Assembly (NCBI GenBank): GCA_019187195.1
Contig: JABAQT010000077.1
Span: 1-43,925 of the forward strand
Length of the DNA: 43,925 nt
Origin: Bryobacteraceae bacterium
Lineage (GTDB): Bacteria; Acidobacteriota; Terriglobia; Bryobacterales; Bryobacteraceae
Direction of reading: 5' to 3'
Shown: positions 34,003 to 41,599 of the stretch, one piece after another
Position numbering within the stretch: position 1 is the stretch's first letter
How the letters are laid out: each line of letters starts with the position of its first letter
Position numbers and translations under genes: made by a program
The notes under the pieces: generated by a model
Told to the model about the DNA's origin: nothing
The model's database searches: none
The model's input: the letters and a program-made list of their open reading frames with translations, nothing else

Positions 34003-34713
34003 TTACCGCCGCACCAGCACCTCCCGCAAATGGTCGCGCGTGAGAAAGAACTTCACCGCGCCGCATCCTTCGAACAACTTCTCGATCGCGCGGTTGTTGA
34101 AGTATTGCTCGCGGTTTCTCAACCCCCGCGGAGACAGCATCACTGTCTTCCCATCCACTATGCGGTACGAATAAGCCGGAGCCACCCGCGCCTTCTCGTC
34201 CGCCTGAAAGTAGGAAAGCACCATCCCTCCCGGGGTCAGCAACAGCATCAGCCTTTCCAACACCGCCTCGAGCAGCGGAGTTGGAAGATATTGCAGCGTA
34301 TCCCACACCAGAATGCCGCCGAACGTGCTCGCGTGATAGTTGAACGTCTGCTCCACGAACTCCGCGATCTTGCGCGGCTCCGGCAGATCCGGATCGTTCC
34401 AGATGGTGTCCAGACTATGCAGGATGCTCTCCGAGCTGATGCGGTGCCCGAGGTTCGTGATGTAGTTGATATTGGCCTGATTGGCCCCGCACAGATCGAG
34501 GACCGCGCAGGCGGGTTGCTCATTCAGCGTGAGCAGAAACTGTTCCAGGCCCCGGCTCAGGCGGGTGGTCTCTTCCGCCGGATAACCCTCTGGCCAGGAC
34601 TGATCTCCGGATGCCCGGCCCCCGGACGCCCGCCCGTTCCCCGGACGCGGGAGCGCTTCGTCATTCCCGAAAATCGACTTCAGCCTGTCTCTCCACAAGG
34701 TTACGAAAAACAC
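34003..34713 (-). CDS. class I SAM-methyltransferase-like protein with degenerate cofactor motif
   Basis: 236 aa. The Rossmann layout is visible: CAVLDLCGANQANINYI for motif I, FGGILVWDTLQYLPTPLLEAVLERLMLLLTPGG for the motif III-IV region, and LFEGCGAVKFFLTRDHLREVLV at the end. The glycine-rich GxGxG of motif I is replaced by CGANQ, so SAM binding is doubtful. The N-terminus has a low-complexity Gly/Ser/Arg segment. The start is a GTG with an AGGGG shortly upstream. It follows the bactofilin gene by 51 bp on the same strand, so the two may be co-transcribed. Confidence 0.6.
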   Translation of the reverse strand: MFFVTLWRDRLKSIFGNDEALPRPGNGRASGGRASGDQSWPEGYPAEETTRLSRGLEQFLLTLNEQPACAVLDLCGANQANINYITNLGHRISSESILHSLDTIWNDPDLPEPRKIAEFVEQTFNYHASTFGGILVWDTLQYLPTPLLEAVLERLMLLLTPGGMVLSYFQADEKARVAPAYSYRIVDGKTVMLSPRGLRNREQYFNNRAIEKLFEGCGAVKFFLTRDHLREVLVRR

Positions 34714-34764
34714 CCCTGCCCCTGCATGCGCGTGGAGGCGTCCGAGGGGCGTCTGTAAGTCCGC

Positions 34765-35310
34765 TTATCGCTTGACTTCGGTTACCTGGTTGGCCGAACC
34801 GGCGGCCGCGGCAACGGCGTGCTGCCGGGGAGCCGGAGGCGCCGGTTGCGGCTTGACGTTCTCCTTGATGACGTCGATGCTTCCCTTGAAGTAGGCGCCA
34901 TCTTCAATGAAAATCCGCAGCGTGCGGATGTCTCCCACCAGCCGGGCTTCCTTGCGGATCTCGACCTTATCGGTTGCCTCGCAATTTCCGTGCATCGTGC
35001 CGATAACCACGATCTCCCGCGCTTTCACATTCGCCTGAACCCGGCCGTTCGGCCCGATCGTCAGGCGGTGCTCCTGCAACTCGACCGTCCCCTCCAACTC
35101 CCCGTCCAGGTACAGATCCTCGCGGCTGATGATCTGGCCCTTGATCATGACGGACTTGCCGATCGAAGCGGCGGTGGACGGGCGATAGCTTTCGGGCTCG
35201 GGAGAGCGCATGGGCATTGTCATTGGGGTTCCCTCCTTGGTCAGGTCCGCTTGCTGCGGAGAGTTGGACTGCTTGGGCGTATATTCTTCCTCTTTACGAC
35301 GGGACCACAT
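34765..35310 (-). CDS. bactofilin-family polymer-forming cytoskeletal protein
   Basis: 181 aa. Residues about 46-150 form the bactofilin beta-helix: SIGKSVMIKGQIISREDLYLDGELEGTV, then IGPNGRVQANVKAREIVVIGTMHGNC, DKVEIRKEARLVGDIRTLRIFIEDGAYFKGSI. Both ends are disordered (Pro/Ser-rich start; Pro/Ala tail). Bactofilins form filaments without nucleotide and organise envelope growth. The ATG has AAGGAG eight bases upstream, which decides the start. There is no M23 peptidase neighbour, unlike in many bactofilin loci; the downstream gene is the methyltransferase-like one. Confidence 0.92.
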   Translation of the reverse strand: MWSRRKEEEYTPKQSNSPQQADLTKEGTPMTMPMRSPEPESYRPSTAASIGKSVMIKGQIISREDLYLDGELEGTVELQEHRLTIGPNGRVQANVKAREIVVIGTMHGNCEATDKVEIRKEARLVGDIRTLRIFIEDGAYFKGSIDVIKENVKPQPAPPAPRQHAVAAAAGSANQVTEVKR

Positions 35311-35525
35311 GGGAAGACTCCTTCCTGGAATCGGCGCTCGCCGCCGGGTTACTTTCGCAAGTGCCCCATGCCGAGCGCGCTCGACGCCAGCCGCCGGGGG
35401 AGAGAATGCGGCTTGCGAACTCGAACTTTCATACTAAATGGGGGACGGGCAAAACGCAAGACAGACTCCCTTTTTTTCGTAATCTTGCGCCTCCCACCCC
35501 CATCGCCGTTTGGGATAATAGGGTC

Positions 35526-36122
35526 GTGTCAAAGCTGAAGGATTTGGAGGCGCGCCTCGAACGCACGGAACAGCAACTGCGGCTCTTTCAAAAAGTAAGC
35601 CGCTTCATGGTGCGCGAGATGAGTTTGCAGGAGGTCCTCGGCGGAGTCGTCGACCTCATCGTCGAGTACACCGCCTGTGATTCCTGCCTCGTCTACCTCA
35701 TCGATGACAACGAACTGGTGCTTTGCGCTTCCAATACCCCTCACCCCTCGACCATCGGCAAGGTGCGGTTGAAGCTCAACGAAGGCATCACCGGATGGGT
35801 CGCGCGCGAGCGGCGCATGGTCGCCATATCGCGCGAAGCTTACAACGATCCCCGCTTCAAGTTCTTCGGCGACCTGCCCGAAGACACTTACGAGGCGTTC
35901 CTTTCGGCGCCCGTCATCGCCCGCAACCGTGTTGTCGGCGTAATCAACGTCCAGCACCGCCAGCCTCACGCCCACACGGGCAACGAAATGGAAGTCCTCA
36001 CCACCGTGGGCGAACAGGTGGGCTGCCTGCTTGTGCTTGCGCGCATGTCCGGCGAAGCCGTCGAAGCCGTGAGCCACGCCGAGCTTGTGCTCTCTTCCGG
36101 CCCGATCACCCCGCGGGTCTAG
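35526..36122 (+). CDS. GAF-domain protein with N-terminal coiled coil
   Basis: 198 aa from a GTG. An N-terminal coiled coil (KLKDLEARLERTEQQLRLFQKV) precedes a GAF domain (about 30-180): LQEVLGGVVDLIVEYTACDSCLVYLIDDNELVL, KLNEGITGWVARERRMVAI, FLSAPVIARNRVVGVINVQHRQPH, then NEMEVLTTVGEQVGCLL. GAF domains bind small ligands such as cyclic nucleotides or sense redox state; there is no output domain here. A GGATAAT-like -10 sits just upstream of the GTG and no ribosome site is present, so the mRNA may be leaderless. The next gene starts two bases after its stop. Confidence 0.8.
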   Translation: MSKLKDLEARLERTEQQLRLFQKVSRFMVREMSLQEVLGGVVDLIVEYTACDSCLVYLIDDNELVLCASNTPHPSTIGKVRLKLNEGITGWVARERRMVAISREAYNDPRFKFFGDLPEDTYEAFLSAPVIARNRVVGVINVQHRQPHAHTGNEMEVLTTVGEQVGCLLVLARMSGEAVEAVSHAELVLSSGPITPRV

Positions 36123-36124
36123 CC

Positions 36125-37210
36125 GTGGCCTGCTCTCTCAGCCGCCGCGCCGCCGCCGCTCTTTTCGTTTCGCCCCTAGTTTCAGCCGGACAGCCTGCCT
36201 GGAAGGTGGTTCATCAAGCCTCCCCTCCCATCACGATTGCCGATTTCGCGCGATCGGAAAGCGGTTATCTCGCGGCAGCCGGCCGCGACGACAAACCGCT
36301 GATCCTGCTTAGTAAGGACGGCGGCGACTGGAGTTCACATCCGCTTCCCGCCTCCCCCGTTTCTCTCTGTTTTGCCGGCGAGCGGGACCTGTGGTTCACC
36401 TCAGCCGGCGGCCTGTGGCGCTCGGGCGACCTGGCGCAAACATGGAAACTCGCGCACCGGCACGACTCCCTCACGCGCGTCTATTTCGTTGGCACGGACC
36501 ACGGATACGCGCTTGGCGGCAACAAGACCGTCCTGGAAACCATTGACGGTGGGCGCGAGTGGAACCCGCTGCCCGCCGCCGCCGAACCCTCCACGCACGC
36601 CGAATATACGACATACGATTGGATCGATTTCGCGACGCCCCGCGTAGGCGTCATCACCGGAGTCTCACGCCCCCCGCGAACGGGGCGCACCGGCCCTCTC
36701 CCGGCATGGCGCGATCCGCGGCGCGATCTGCGCCGGCCCGAATGGCCCTCCGCTTCCATCACTCTCCAAACCCGCGACGGAGGAGCAACGTGGAAACATT
36801 CCACCACCTCCCTGTTTGGAAGCATCACCCGCGTTCGCTATGCCCGTGACGGCCGGGGACTGGCGCTCATCGAGTTCCACGACGCCTTCGAATACCCCAG
36901 CGAGGTCTTCTCCATCGACCTGCGAACCGGGCGCTCCTCCCGTGCCTTCCGCGAAAAGGACCGCGCCGTCACGGATCTTCTTGTGTTCCCGGGCAGCCGC
37001 GCCGTTCTCGCCGCCATCGAGCCTCCCCCCGACCCCAGGTCATCCACTTTCGGAGCCGCGCATTTCCTTGTCACGGACGATTTCTCGAATTGGACCGGGA
37101 TGCCCATCGGCGCGCCACTCGAAGCCGGCAGACTCTGGCTGGCGGGCGATTCCCTCACCTCCCTCTGGGCAGTCTCCGGCAGCGGAACTATCCTCCGCTT
37201 CGCGGCTTGA
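36125..37210 (+). CDS. exported BNR/YCF48-like beta-propeller protein
   Basis: 361 aa from a GTG. It starts VACSLSRRAAAALFVSPLVSAG, a signal peptide. Repeated blades carry Asp-box-like elements: SKDGGDWSSHPL, DLAQTWKLAHRHD, TIDGGREWNPLP, TRDGGATWKHST. This is the pattern of BNR-repeat and HCF136/YCF48-type propellers, which in other bacteria are exported. No catalytic sialidase residues can be identified. It starts two bases after the GAF gene stop, which indicates one transcript and coupling. It overlaps the convergent DUF488 gene by 23 bp. Confidence 0.7.
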   Translation: MACSLSRRAAAALFVSPLVSAGQPAWKVVHQASPPITIADFARSESGYLAAAGRDDKPLILLSKDGGDWSSHPLPASPVSLCFAGERDLWFTSAGGLWRSGDLAQTWKLAHRHDSLTRVYFVGTDHGYALGGNKTVLETIDGGREWNPLPAAAEPSTHAEYTTYDWIDFATPRVGVITGVSRPPRTGRTGPLPAWRDPRRDLRRPEWPSASITLQTRDGGATWKHSTTSLFGSITRVRYARDGRGLALIEFHDAFEYPSEVFSIDLRTGRSSRAFREKDRAVTDLLVFPGSRAVLAAIEPPPDPRSSTFGAAHFLVTDDFSNWTGMPIGAPLEAGRLWLAGDSLTSLWAVSGSGTILRFAA

Positions 37211-37760
37211 CCGGCAACCCACCTTTTTCCGCGGCAAAATCCGCCGGATAAGTCAATATCCCCGAATCGTCCGTGCGCGCACCAGGCGTCATTCGCGCCC
37301 GCTCGGCGTTTCCCTCACCCATGAGATGAAACACCTCTTCCCCACCCGCCAGCAGGTAGTCCGCGATGATACGCCGGTGGCAGCGCCACCATAGTATCTC
37401 CGCGCACATGATAACACTGCGCTGTCCGCGGCCAATTTCGAGCAGCCGGGCGAACCCGGCGCGGAAATCGCCGCTCATCGCATAGTCGGCGTAGTTGTGA
37501 AAGCTCGCGTTCCGCCAGAAAGCATTGACGCCTGGCGGCACGTTGCGGGCTTTGCCCCGCAAGCCGCCAAGCGAAGCAATGTGCTCGTATCCAATCCCGT
37601 GCCCAGCGAGCGACTGAGGCAGAGCGTCGCGGTTGTACTGAGGGTTGGTCCGCGAACGCGGCACGGTTCGAACATCCGCGACGAAGGTGACTGCAACGCT
37701 CTTCAGAATACTGACGAACTCCTCGATGGAGCGGGTCGAATGGCCTATGGTATAAAACAT
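37188..37760 (-). CDS. DUF488-family protein
   Basis: 190 aa. All family marks are present: MFYTIGHSTRSIEEFVSIL at the start, DVRTVPRSRTNPQYN, LGGLRG, and MCAEILWWRCHRRIIADYLL. Function of DUF488 proteins is not established; the conserved Cys/His/Trp block suggests a small-molecule or metal site. Start ATG 37760 fits the family start. The 3' end overlaps the propeller gene by 23 bp, tail to tail. It is divergent from the cupin gene. Confidence 0.92.
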   Translation of the reverse strand: MFYTIGHSTRSIEEFVSILKSVAVTFVADVRTVPRSRTNPQYNRDALPQSLAGHGIGYEHIASLGGLRGKARNVPPGVNAFWRNASFHNYADYAMSGDFRAGFARLLEIGRGQRSVIMCAEILWWRCHRRIIADYLLAGGEEVFHLMGEGNAERARMTPGARTDDSGILTYPADFAAEKGGLPVKPRSGG

Positions 37761-37786
37761 TTGCTCTCATCCGCCCACCGGCGCGC

Positions 37787-37811
37787 TTGCCGGTCCGGAT
37801 GCTTCCGGCAA
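37787..37811. promoter_or_regulatory. inverted repeat between DUF488 and cupin genes
   Basis: TTGCCGG (37787-37793) and CCGGCAA (37805-37811) are perfect 7-bp arms around an 11-base centre, with a nested CCGGA-TGCT-TCCGG. It lies between divergent genes, upstream of the cupin -10. It could be an operator or a hairpin. Confidence 0.3.
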
Positions 37812-37846
37812 CGCGGACTTCCGCGGCGCGCTGGCCCTATGTGCAG

Positions 37847-37852
37847 TATAAT
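37847..37852 (+). promoter_or_regulatory. consensus -10 box (TATAAT) for the cupin gene
   Basis: A perfect TATAAT. It overlaps an in-frame ATG at 37851, which therefore cannot be the start if this box is used. Transcription would begin near 37859 and give a short leader with AGAGGAG and a TTG start at 37875. No good -35 box is visible at normal spacing. Confidence 0.5.
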
Positions 37853-37874
37853 GCCCGTCGAAGAGGAGATTCGA

Positions 37875-38294
37875 TTGAAGCGTCTACTGATAATGCTGTT
37901 CGCGGCCGCGGCGATTCCGCTGCCGGCGGCGGACCCCGCCGGGTTGTTCGTCTGGCCGAAAGGCGTGCCGCCGGACAAGGCGGGAGCGAAGTTTTCCAAT
38001 CACAGCCTCGCGCTCTCCCACCGCGATAAGGACGGCATTCCGGAGGTCCATGAAAAAGTGACGGATATCTTCGTCATCGAGAGCGGGGAAGCGCAACTGC
38101 TGTTGGGCGGCTATGTGGCCGGAGGTAAGACCATCGAACCGGGAGAGATCCGCGGGGGCAATATCAGGAACGGCATGCGGAAGAACGTTTCAACCGGCGA
38201 TGTGGTTCACATCCCCCCCAATACGCCCCACCAGTTCTTCGTCCCCAAGGGCAAACAGATTACGTATTTCGTGGTAAAGATATCGAACCCTTAA
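37875..38294 (+). CDS. exported single-domain cupin
   Basis: 139 aa from a TTG with AGAGGAG six bases upstream; the ATG at 37851 lies inside a TATAAT and is rejected. The N-terminus MKRLLIMLFAAAAIPLPAA is a signal peptide. The cupin barrel shows EVHEKVTDIFVIESGEAQLLLGG (motif 1) and GDVVHIPPNTPHQFFVPKGKQITYFVVKI (motif 2), with histidines in both as in metal-binding cupins. The enzymatic role is unknown. Two overlapping palindromes follow five bases after the stop. Confidence 0.75.
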   Translation: MKRLLIMLFAAAAIPLPAADPAGLFVWPKGVPPDKAGAKFSNHSLALSHRDKDGIPEVHEKVTDIFVIESGEAQLLLGGYVAGGKTIEPGEIRGGNIRNGMRKNVSTGDVVHIPPNTPHQFFVPKGKQITYFVVKISNP

Positions 38295-38299
38295 CCGAT

Positions 38300-38322
38300 G
38301 TGACTTTAGTCACTGACAGTGA
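38300..38322. promoter_or_regulatory. two overlapping palindromes downstream of cupin
   Basis: GTGACT-TT-AGTCAC (38300-38313) overlaps TCACTG-A-CAGTGA (38310-38322). The two cannot form hairpins at once. They may be operator sites for the sigma-kinase operon or a weak terminator of the cupin gene; there is no T-run. Confidence 0.35.
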
Positions 38323-38369
38323 AGCACGCTAAGGTCATTATATTGGCTCCCTTCCACCGGGACATGCCG

Positions 38370-38449
38370 ACTGCCTGAGAGAAGCCGTGTTTTCGCTCCA
38401 GGCAGTGTCTCCCGCTGCCGCCGCAATCCGCCTCCCGGCCACGGCGGAT
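38370..38449 (+). ncRNA. structured leader before the sigma-factor gene: two stem-loops
   Basis: ACTGCCTG (38370-38377) pairs with CAGGCAGT (38399-38406), extendable by GAG/CTC across one bulged A. ATCCGCC (38426-38432) pairs with GGCGGAT (38443-38449) around a 10-base loop. Both lie in the 200-bp gap before the sigma gene. I do not recognise a riboswitch class. A structured 5' leader is the simplest reading; a cupin terminator is an alternative for the first stem. Confidence 0.35.
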
Positions 38450-38495
38450 ACGAAGGAAATGCCCGCCGGAGATGAGACGGAGGAAGCAATGCCCC

Positions 38496-39110
38496 ATGTC
38501 CAGCGTTCATGACGGCAGTTCGCCCTTCCCCGGCGAGGTCACCTCGCTTCTCCGAATGTGGAGCCACGGAGATCCGGAGGCGCTCGGAAAGATCCTCCCC
38601 CTGGTGTACGATGAACTCCGCTCGATCGCGCGTTCCTACATGCGCCGTGAACGGCCGGGACACACCCTCGGGGTTACGGGTCTTGTTCATGAGGCATTCC
38701 TGCGCTTGTCCGGGCAGGCGCCGGAGGCTTGGCGGGACCGCAAGCACTTCTATGGAATCGCCGCGCGGCTGATGCGTCAGGTGCTGGTGGACTATTCACG
38801 CTACCACGGCGCGCGAAAGCGGGACTCTGAGATTTCCGGCGTCGAGCCACCACCCCCATCCTCGATACCGAAGACGCTCGATGCGGACTATGTCCAGCTC
38901 GATCAGCACCTCTCCCGCCTCGAACAATCCAACCAGCGGCGGGCGGAAATCGTGGAATTGCGGTTTTTCGGGGGCCTGTCCATTGCCGAGATAGCCGAGG
39001 CGAAAGACCTGTCCCCAAGCATGGTCAAGAAAGAACTGGCCCTGGCCAAGATCTGGCTCCACCAGCAGATCCAAGGAGAGAGACGTGAATCCCGGCGGCC
39101 GGAAGGTTGA
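38496..39110 (+). CDS. ECF-type sigma factor of the kinase-associated group
   Basis: 204 aa. It has sigma region 2 (LVYDELRSIARSYMRRERPGHTLGVTGLVHEAFLRLSG, HFYGIAARLMRQVLVDYSRYHGARKRD) and region 4 (RAEIVELRFFGGLSIAEIAEAKDLSPSMVKKELALAKIWL). The 'LVHEAFLRL' and 'LVDYAR-like' stretches mark the group common in Acidobacteriota and Planctomycetes that is encoded beside Hanks kinases, without an anti-sigma factor. ATG 38496 is preferred; GGAGG at 38479-38483 is somewhat far (12 nt), and an in-frame ATG at 38472 is an alternative. The 3' end overlaps the kinase gene by 26 bp. The kinase may control this factor by phosphorylation; that is inferred from context. Confidence 0.9.
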   Translation: MSSVHDGSSPFPGEVTSLLRMWSHGDPEALGKILPLVYDELRSIARSYMRRERPGHTLGVTGLVHEAFLRLSGQAPEAWRDRKHFYGIAARLMRQVLVDYSRYHGARKRDSEISGVEPPPPSSIPKTLDADYVQLDQHLSRLEQSNQRRAEIVELRFFGGLSIAEIAEAKDLSPSMVKKELALAKIWLHQQIQGERRESRRPEG

Positions 39111-41523
39111 GGAGATTTTCGCCCGTCTTCTCGATTTCGAAGACCAGGAGCGCCCCGGCGCCCTGGAGGCGCTCTGCCCCGGCGATCCGGCCACCGCCGC
39201 CGCCGTTCGGCAAATGCTCGATCAACTCCCCGCCGCCGAATCCTACTTCGCGCGCTTTCCGACGCAGGAAGATGCGGCCACGCCGCGCATGGACGGGAGG
39301 CGGGCCGGCGCCTACCGGATTACCGGTGAACTGGGGCGCGGCGGGATGGGGGTGGTGTATAGAGCGGTGCGTGATGACGGCCAGTTCGTGCGCCCGGTGG
39401 CCGTGAAGTTTGTCAGCCTGCTCGCCGCCGGCGGAGAGGCCTGGCGTCGTTTCGAGCGCGAGAAGCGCATTCTTGCCGGCCTGCGCCACCCCAACATCGC
39501 CGAACTCCTGGACGCCGGAGTCAGTGATGAGGGCACTCCTTATATCGTCATGGAATTGGTCGAGGGAGTGCCCATTGACGAATATTGCCGCGGGCGGAGC
39601 CTGGGCGCCGGGGAGCGAATCCGCCTCGTTCAGCGGATCGCGGGAGCCGTCGACTTCATTCACCGCAACCTGATCGTCCATCGCGATATTAAACCAGGGA
39701 ACGTTCTCGTAACGGCGGAGGGAGCGCCCAAACTGCTGGACTTCGGGATCTCGCGGGTGCTGGCCCCGGACGGCCAGGAAGATGACCGCACCGCGCCCGA
39801 CAGACGCCTGATGACGCTGAACTACGCAAGCCCCGAACAGTTGCGGGGGGAACCCGTTTCCACCGCCGCTGATGTTTATTCGCTGGGTCTGCTCCTGTAT
39901 GAGTTATTGGCCGGACGCAAGGCGTACTCTCTTTCCGGTTCCCCGGCCGCGGATCTGCTGCGCCAGGTGTTGGAGGAGGATCCACCTCCGCCGGGCGCCG
40001 GAGCCGACCTGGATCAGATCGTCATGAAGGCGATCCATAAAGTGCCGGCCGGGCGCTACGCCTCGGCGCGGGAGTTTGCGGCGGATCTCGAGAATTACAT
40101 GACCGGACGGCCCGTCTCGGCCATGCCGCCGGCGAGGCTGTATCGTCTCGGCAAGTGGGTCCGCCGCAACCGCCTAACGGTAACCATCGGCGCGTTCCTG
40201 GCCCTTGTGCTCCTCGCCGCCGGATCGGTGGTGGTGTGGCAGATGCAGGTTGCCCGAAGGGAGCGGGCGGCGGCCGAACGCCGGTTCCACGAGGTGCGCA
40301 AACTGGCGAACTCGATCCTGTTCGAATTTCATGATCCTGTCTCCAGGCTTGCGGGAGCCACGGAAGTCCGCCGGCTGATGGTCTCGCGATCCCTCGAATA
40401 CCTCGATTCCCTGGCCCGCGATGCCCGGACGGATGCCGCCTTGCAACTGGATCTGATATCCGCTTATACCCGTCTTGGCGATATTCAGGGCAATCCGAAC
40501 CGCGCAAACCTCGGAGATACGAAAGGCGCGCTCGCCAGCTACGGCAAGGCCAGAACCATACTCGAGGAGTTGCTCCGGGCAGACCCGCGCAACCTTACAG
40601 CGTCGCTCGAATTGGGCCGCGTGCTGAGCCTGTTGGGAGCGCAACTGGTACACGTAGGCAGGCGGGCTGATTCGCTGGAGGTGAAAAAGAAGGCCCTCAC
40701 CCACTGGGAAAAGCTGGTGAAAGACGCCCCGGGAGACGAGCGCATGTGGCGCGGTTTGGGCGCGGCCTGCTCCGAAATGGCGACGGCCACGGACGGCCAG
40801 TTATCCCACCACGATAGATTGGCTTTCGCACATCGGGCAAGAGTGGTGCTTACGAAACTGCTCGAGTCCCGCCCCGCCGACCCGGAGCGAATGCGCAACC
40901 TTGCGATAGTTCATAAATATCTGAGCGGCATGTACCAGGATGACGCCAACCGCATGATGGAACATGCCCGGGCCGCCATGAAACTGGATGAGCGGCGAGT
41001 AGCGGCCGCGCCCTTCGACGCGGCCGCGCGGATGGAGTTCGCCCAGAGCCTGAGCATGGTGGCTACGGGGTGCGAGAGGAACGGGGATCTTCCGGCCGCC
41101 GCCGCCTTCGCCGAACGCAGCGCGGATCTTCGGCGGGCACTTTGGGAGGCCGATCCAAAGGACCACCGCGTCCGCGACAGATTCGCCTACGCCCTCACGC
41201 TGCTCGGCCGGTTTCGCCGCAGGCAGGGAGATTGGCGAGGCGCGTTGGCGTCGTTGAACGAGGCGATCGGGCACACGGAAGCCCTGGCCGGGGGCAGCGA
41301 TTTCTACATGGCCTGGCACAACCTCGCCTGGGCCCGTCTCGAGCGCGCCGAGGTGTACCGGAAGTCCGGTTCGGGAGATGTCTGCGGCGAGTATCACCGG
41401 GCCGCTGAAGCCTATCGGCGGCTGGTCTCGATCCGCGCGGATTACTACTCCAGGAAGCTTTCCGAGCTTCAGCCGAAACTAGCCGCGTGCGGTCGAAGCG
41501 TAAAGTCTTCACATCCCCGGTAG
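39085..41523 (+). CDS. Hanks-type Ser/Thr protein kinase with one membrane helix and TPR-like sensor region
   Basis: 812 aa. Kinase domain (about 77-340): Gly loop GRGGMG (84-89), AVKFV with Lys108, HRDIKPGN with Asp201, LLDFGIS with Asp219, and YASPEQLRG. A transmembrane helix follows (TVTIGAFLALVLLAAGSVVVW, about 365-386). The remaining ~420 residues are helical with TPR-like periodicity (ALASYGKARTILEELLRADPRN, SLEVKKKALTHWEKLVKDAPGDE, WRGALASLNEAIGHTEALAGG) and would face the periplasm. GTG 39085 has AAGGAG(AG) just upstream, inside the sigma gene, so translation is coupled. All catalytic residues are intact. A membrane signal could be passed to the partner sigma factor. Confidence 0.93.
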   Translation: MNPGGRKVEEIFARLLDFEDQERPGALEALCPGDPATAAAVRQMLDQLPAAESYFARFPTQEDAATPRMDGRRAGAYRITGELGRGGMGVVYRAVRDDGQFVRPVAVKFVSLLAAGGEAWRRFEREKRILAGLRHPNIAELLDAGVSDEGTPYIVMELVEGVPIDEYCRGRSLGAGERIRLVQRIAGAVDFIHRNLIVHRDIKPGNVLVTAEGAPKLLDFGISRVLAPDGQEDDRTAPDRRLMTLNYASPEQLRGEPVSTAADVYSLGLLLYELLAGRKAYSLSGSPAADLLRQVLEEDPPPPGAGADLDQIVMKAIHKVPAGRYASAREFAADLENYMTGRPVSAMPPARLYRLGKWVRRNRLTVTIGAFLALVLLAAGSVVVWQMQVARRERAAAERRFHEVRKLANSILFEFHDPVSRLAGATEVRRLMVSRSLEYLDSLARDARTDAALQLDLISAYTRLGDIQGNPNRANLGDTKGALASYGKARTILEELLRADPRNLTASLELGRVLSLLGAQLVHVGRRADSLEVKKKALTHWEKLVKDAPGDERMWRGLGAACSEMATATDGQLSHHDRLAFAHRARVVLTKLLESRPADPERMRNLAIVHKYLSGMYQDDANRMMEHARAAMKLDERRVAAAPFDAAARMEFAQSLSMVATGCERNGDLPAAAAFAERSADLRRALWEADPKDHRVRDRFAYALTLLGRFRRRQGDWRGALASLNEAIGHTEALAGGSDFYMAWHNLAWARLERAEVYRKSGSGDVCGEYHRAAEAYRRLVSIRADYYSRKLSELQPKLAACGRSVKSSHPR

Positions 41524-41570
41524 TGTCCGCTTTCCCTCCTTTTTTCGCATGTCAAGTAAGACGCAATAAC

Positions 41571-41593
41571 CGGTCCGGTTCGGACCGAGGAGG
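41571..41593 (+). promoter_or_regulatory. hairpin abutting a strong ribosome site
   Basis: CGGTCCG-GTT-CGGACCG (41571-41587) is a perfect 7-bp stem with a three-base loop. Its last base is the first base of the GAGGAGG ribosome site (41587-41593), six bases before the ATG at 41600. The stem does not hide the site but sits directly against it, as in translational operators or mRNA-stabilising 5' hairpins. Confidence 0.5.
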
Positions 41594-41599
41594 TTTTTC

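Noticed and set aside
38306..38497. 63-codon minus-strand frame in the sigma-factor leader
   Set aside because: Covers the hairpins, lacks a ribosome site and has unlikely composition; the region is better explained as a leader.
41521..41570. T-rich run (CTCCTTTTTTCGC) after the kinase gene as an intrinsic terminator
   Set aside because: No stem precedes the T-run; the hairpin nearby (41571-41587) lies after it and fits the next gene's leader.
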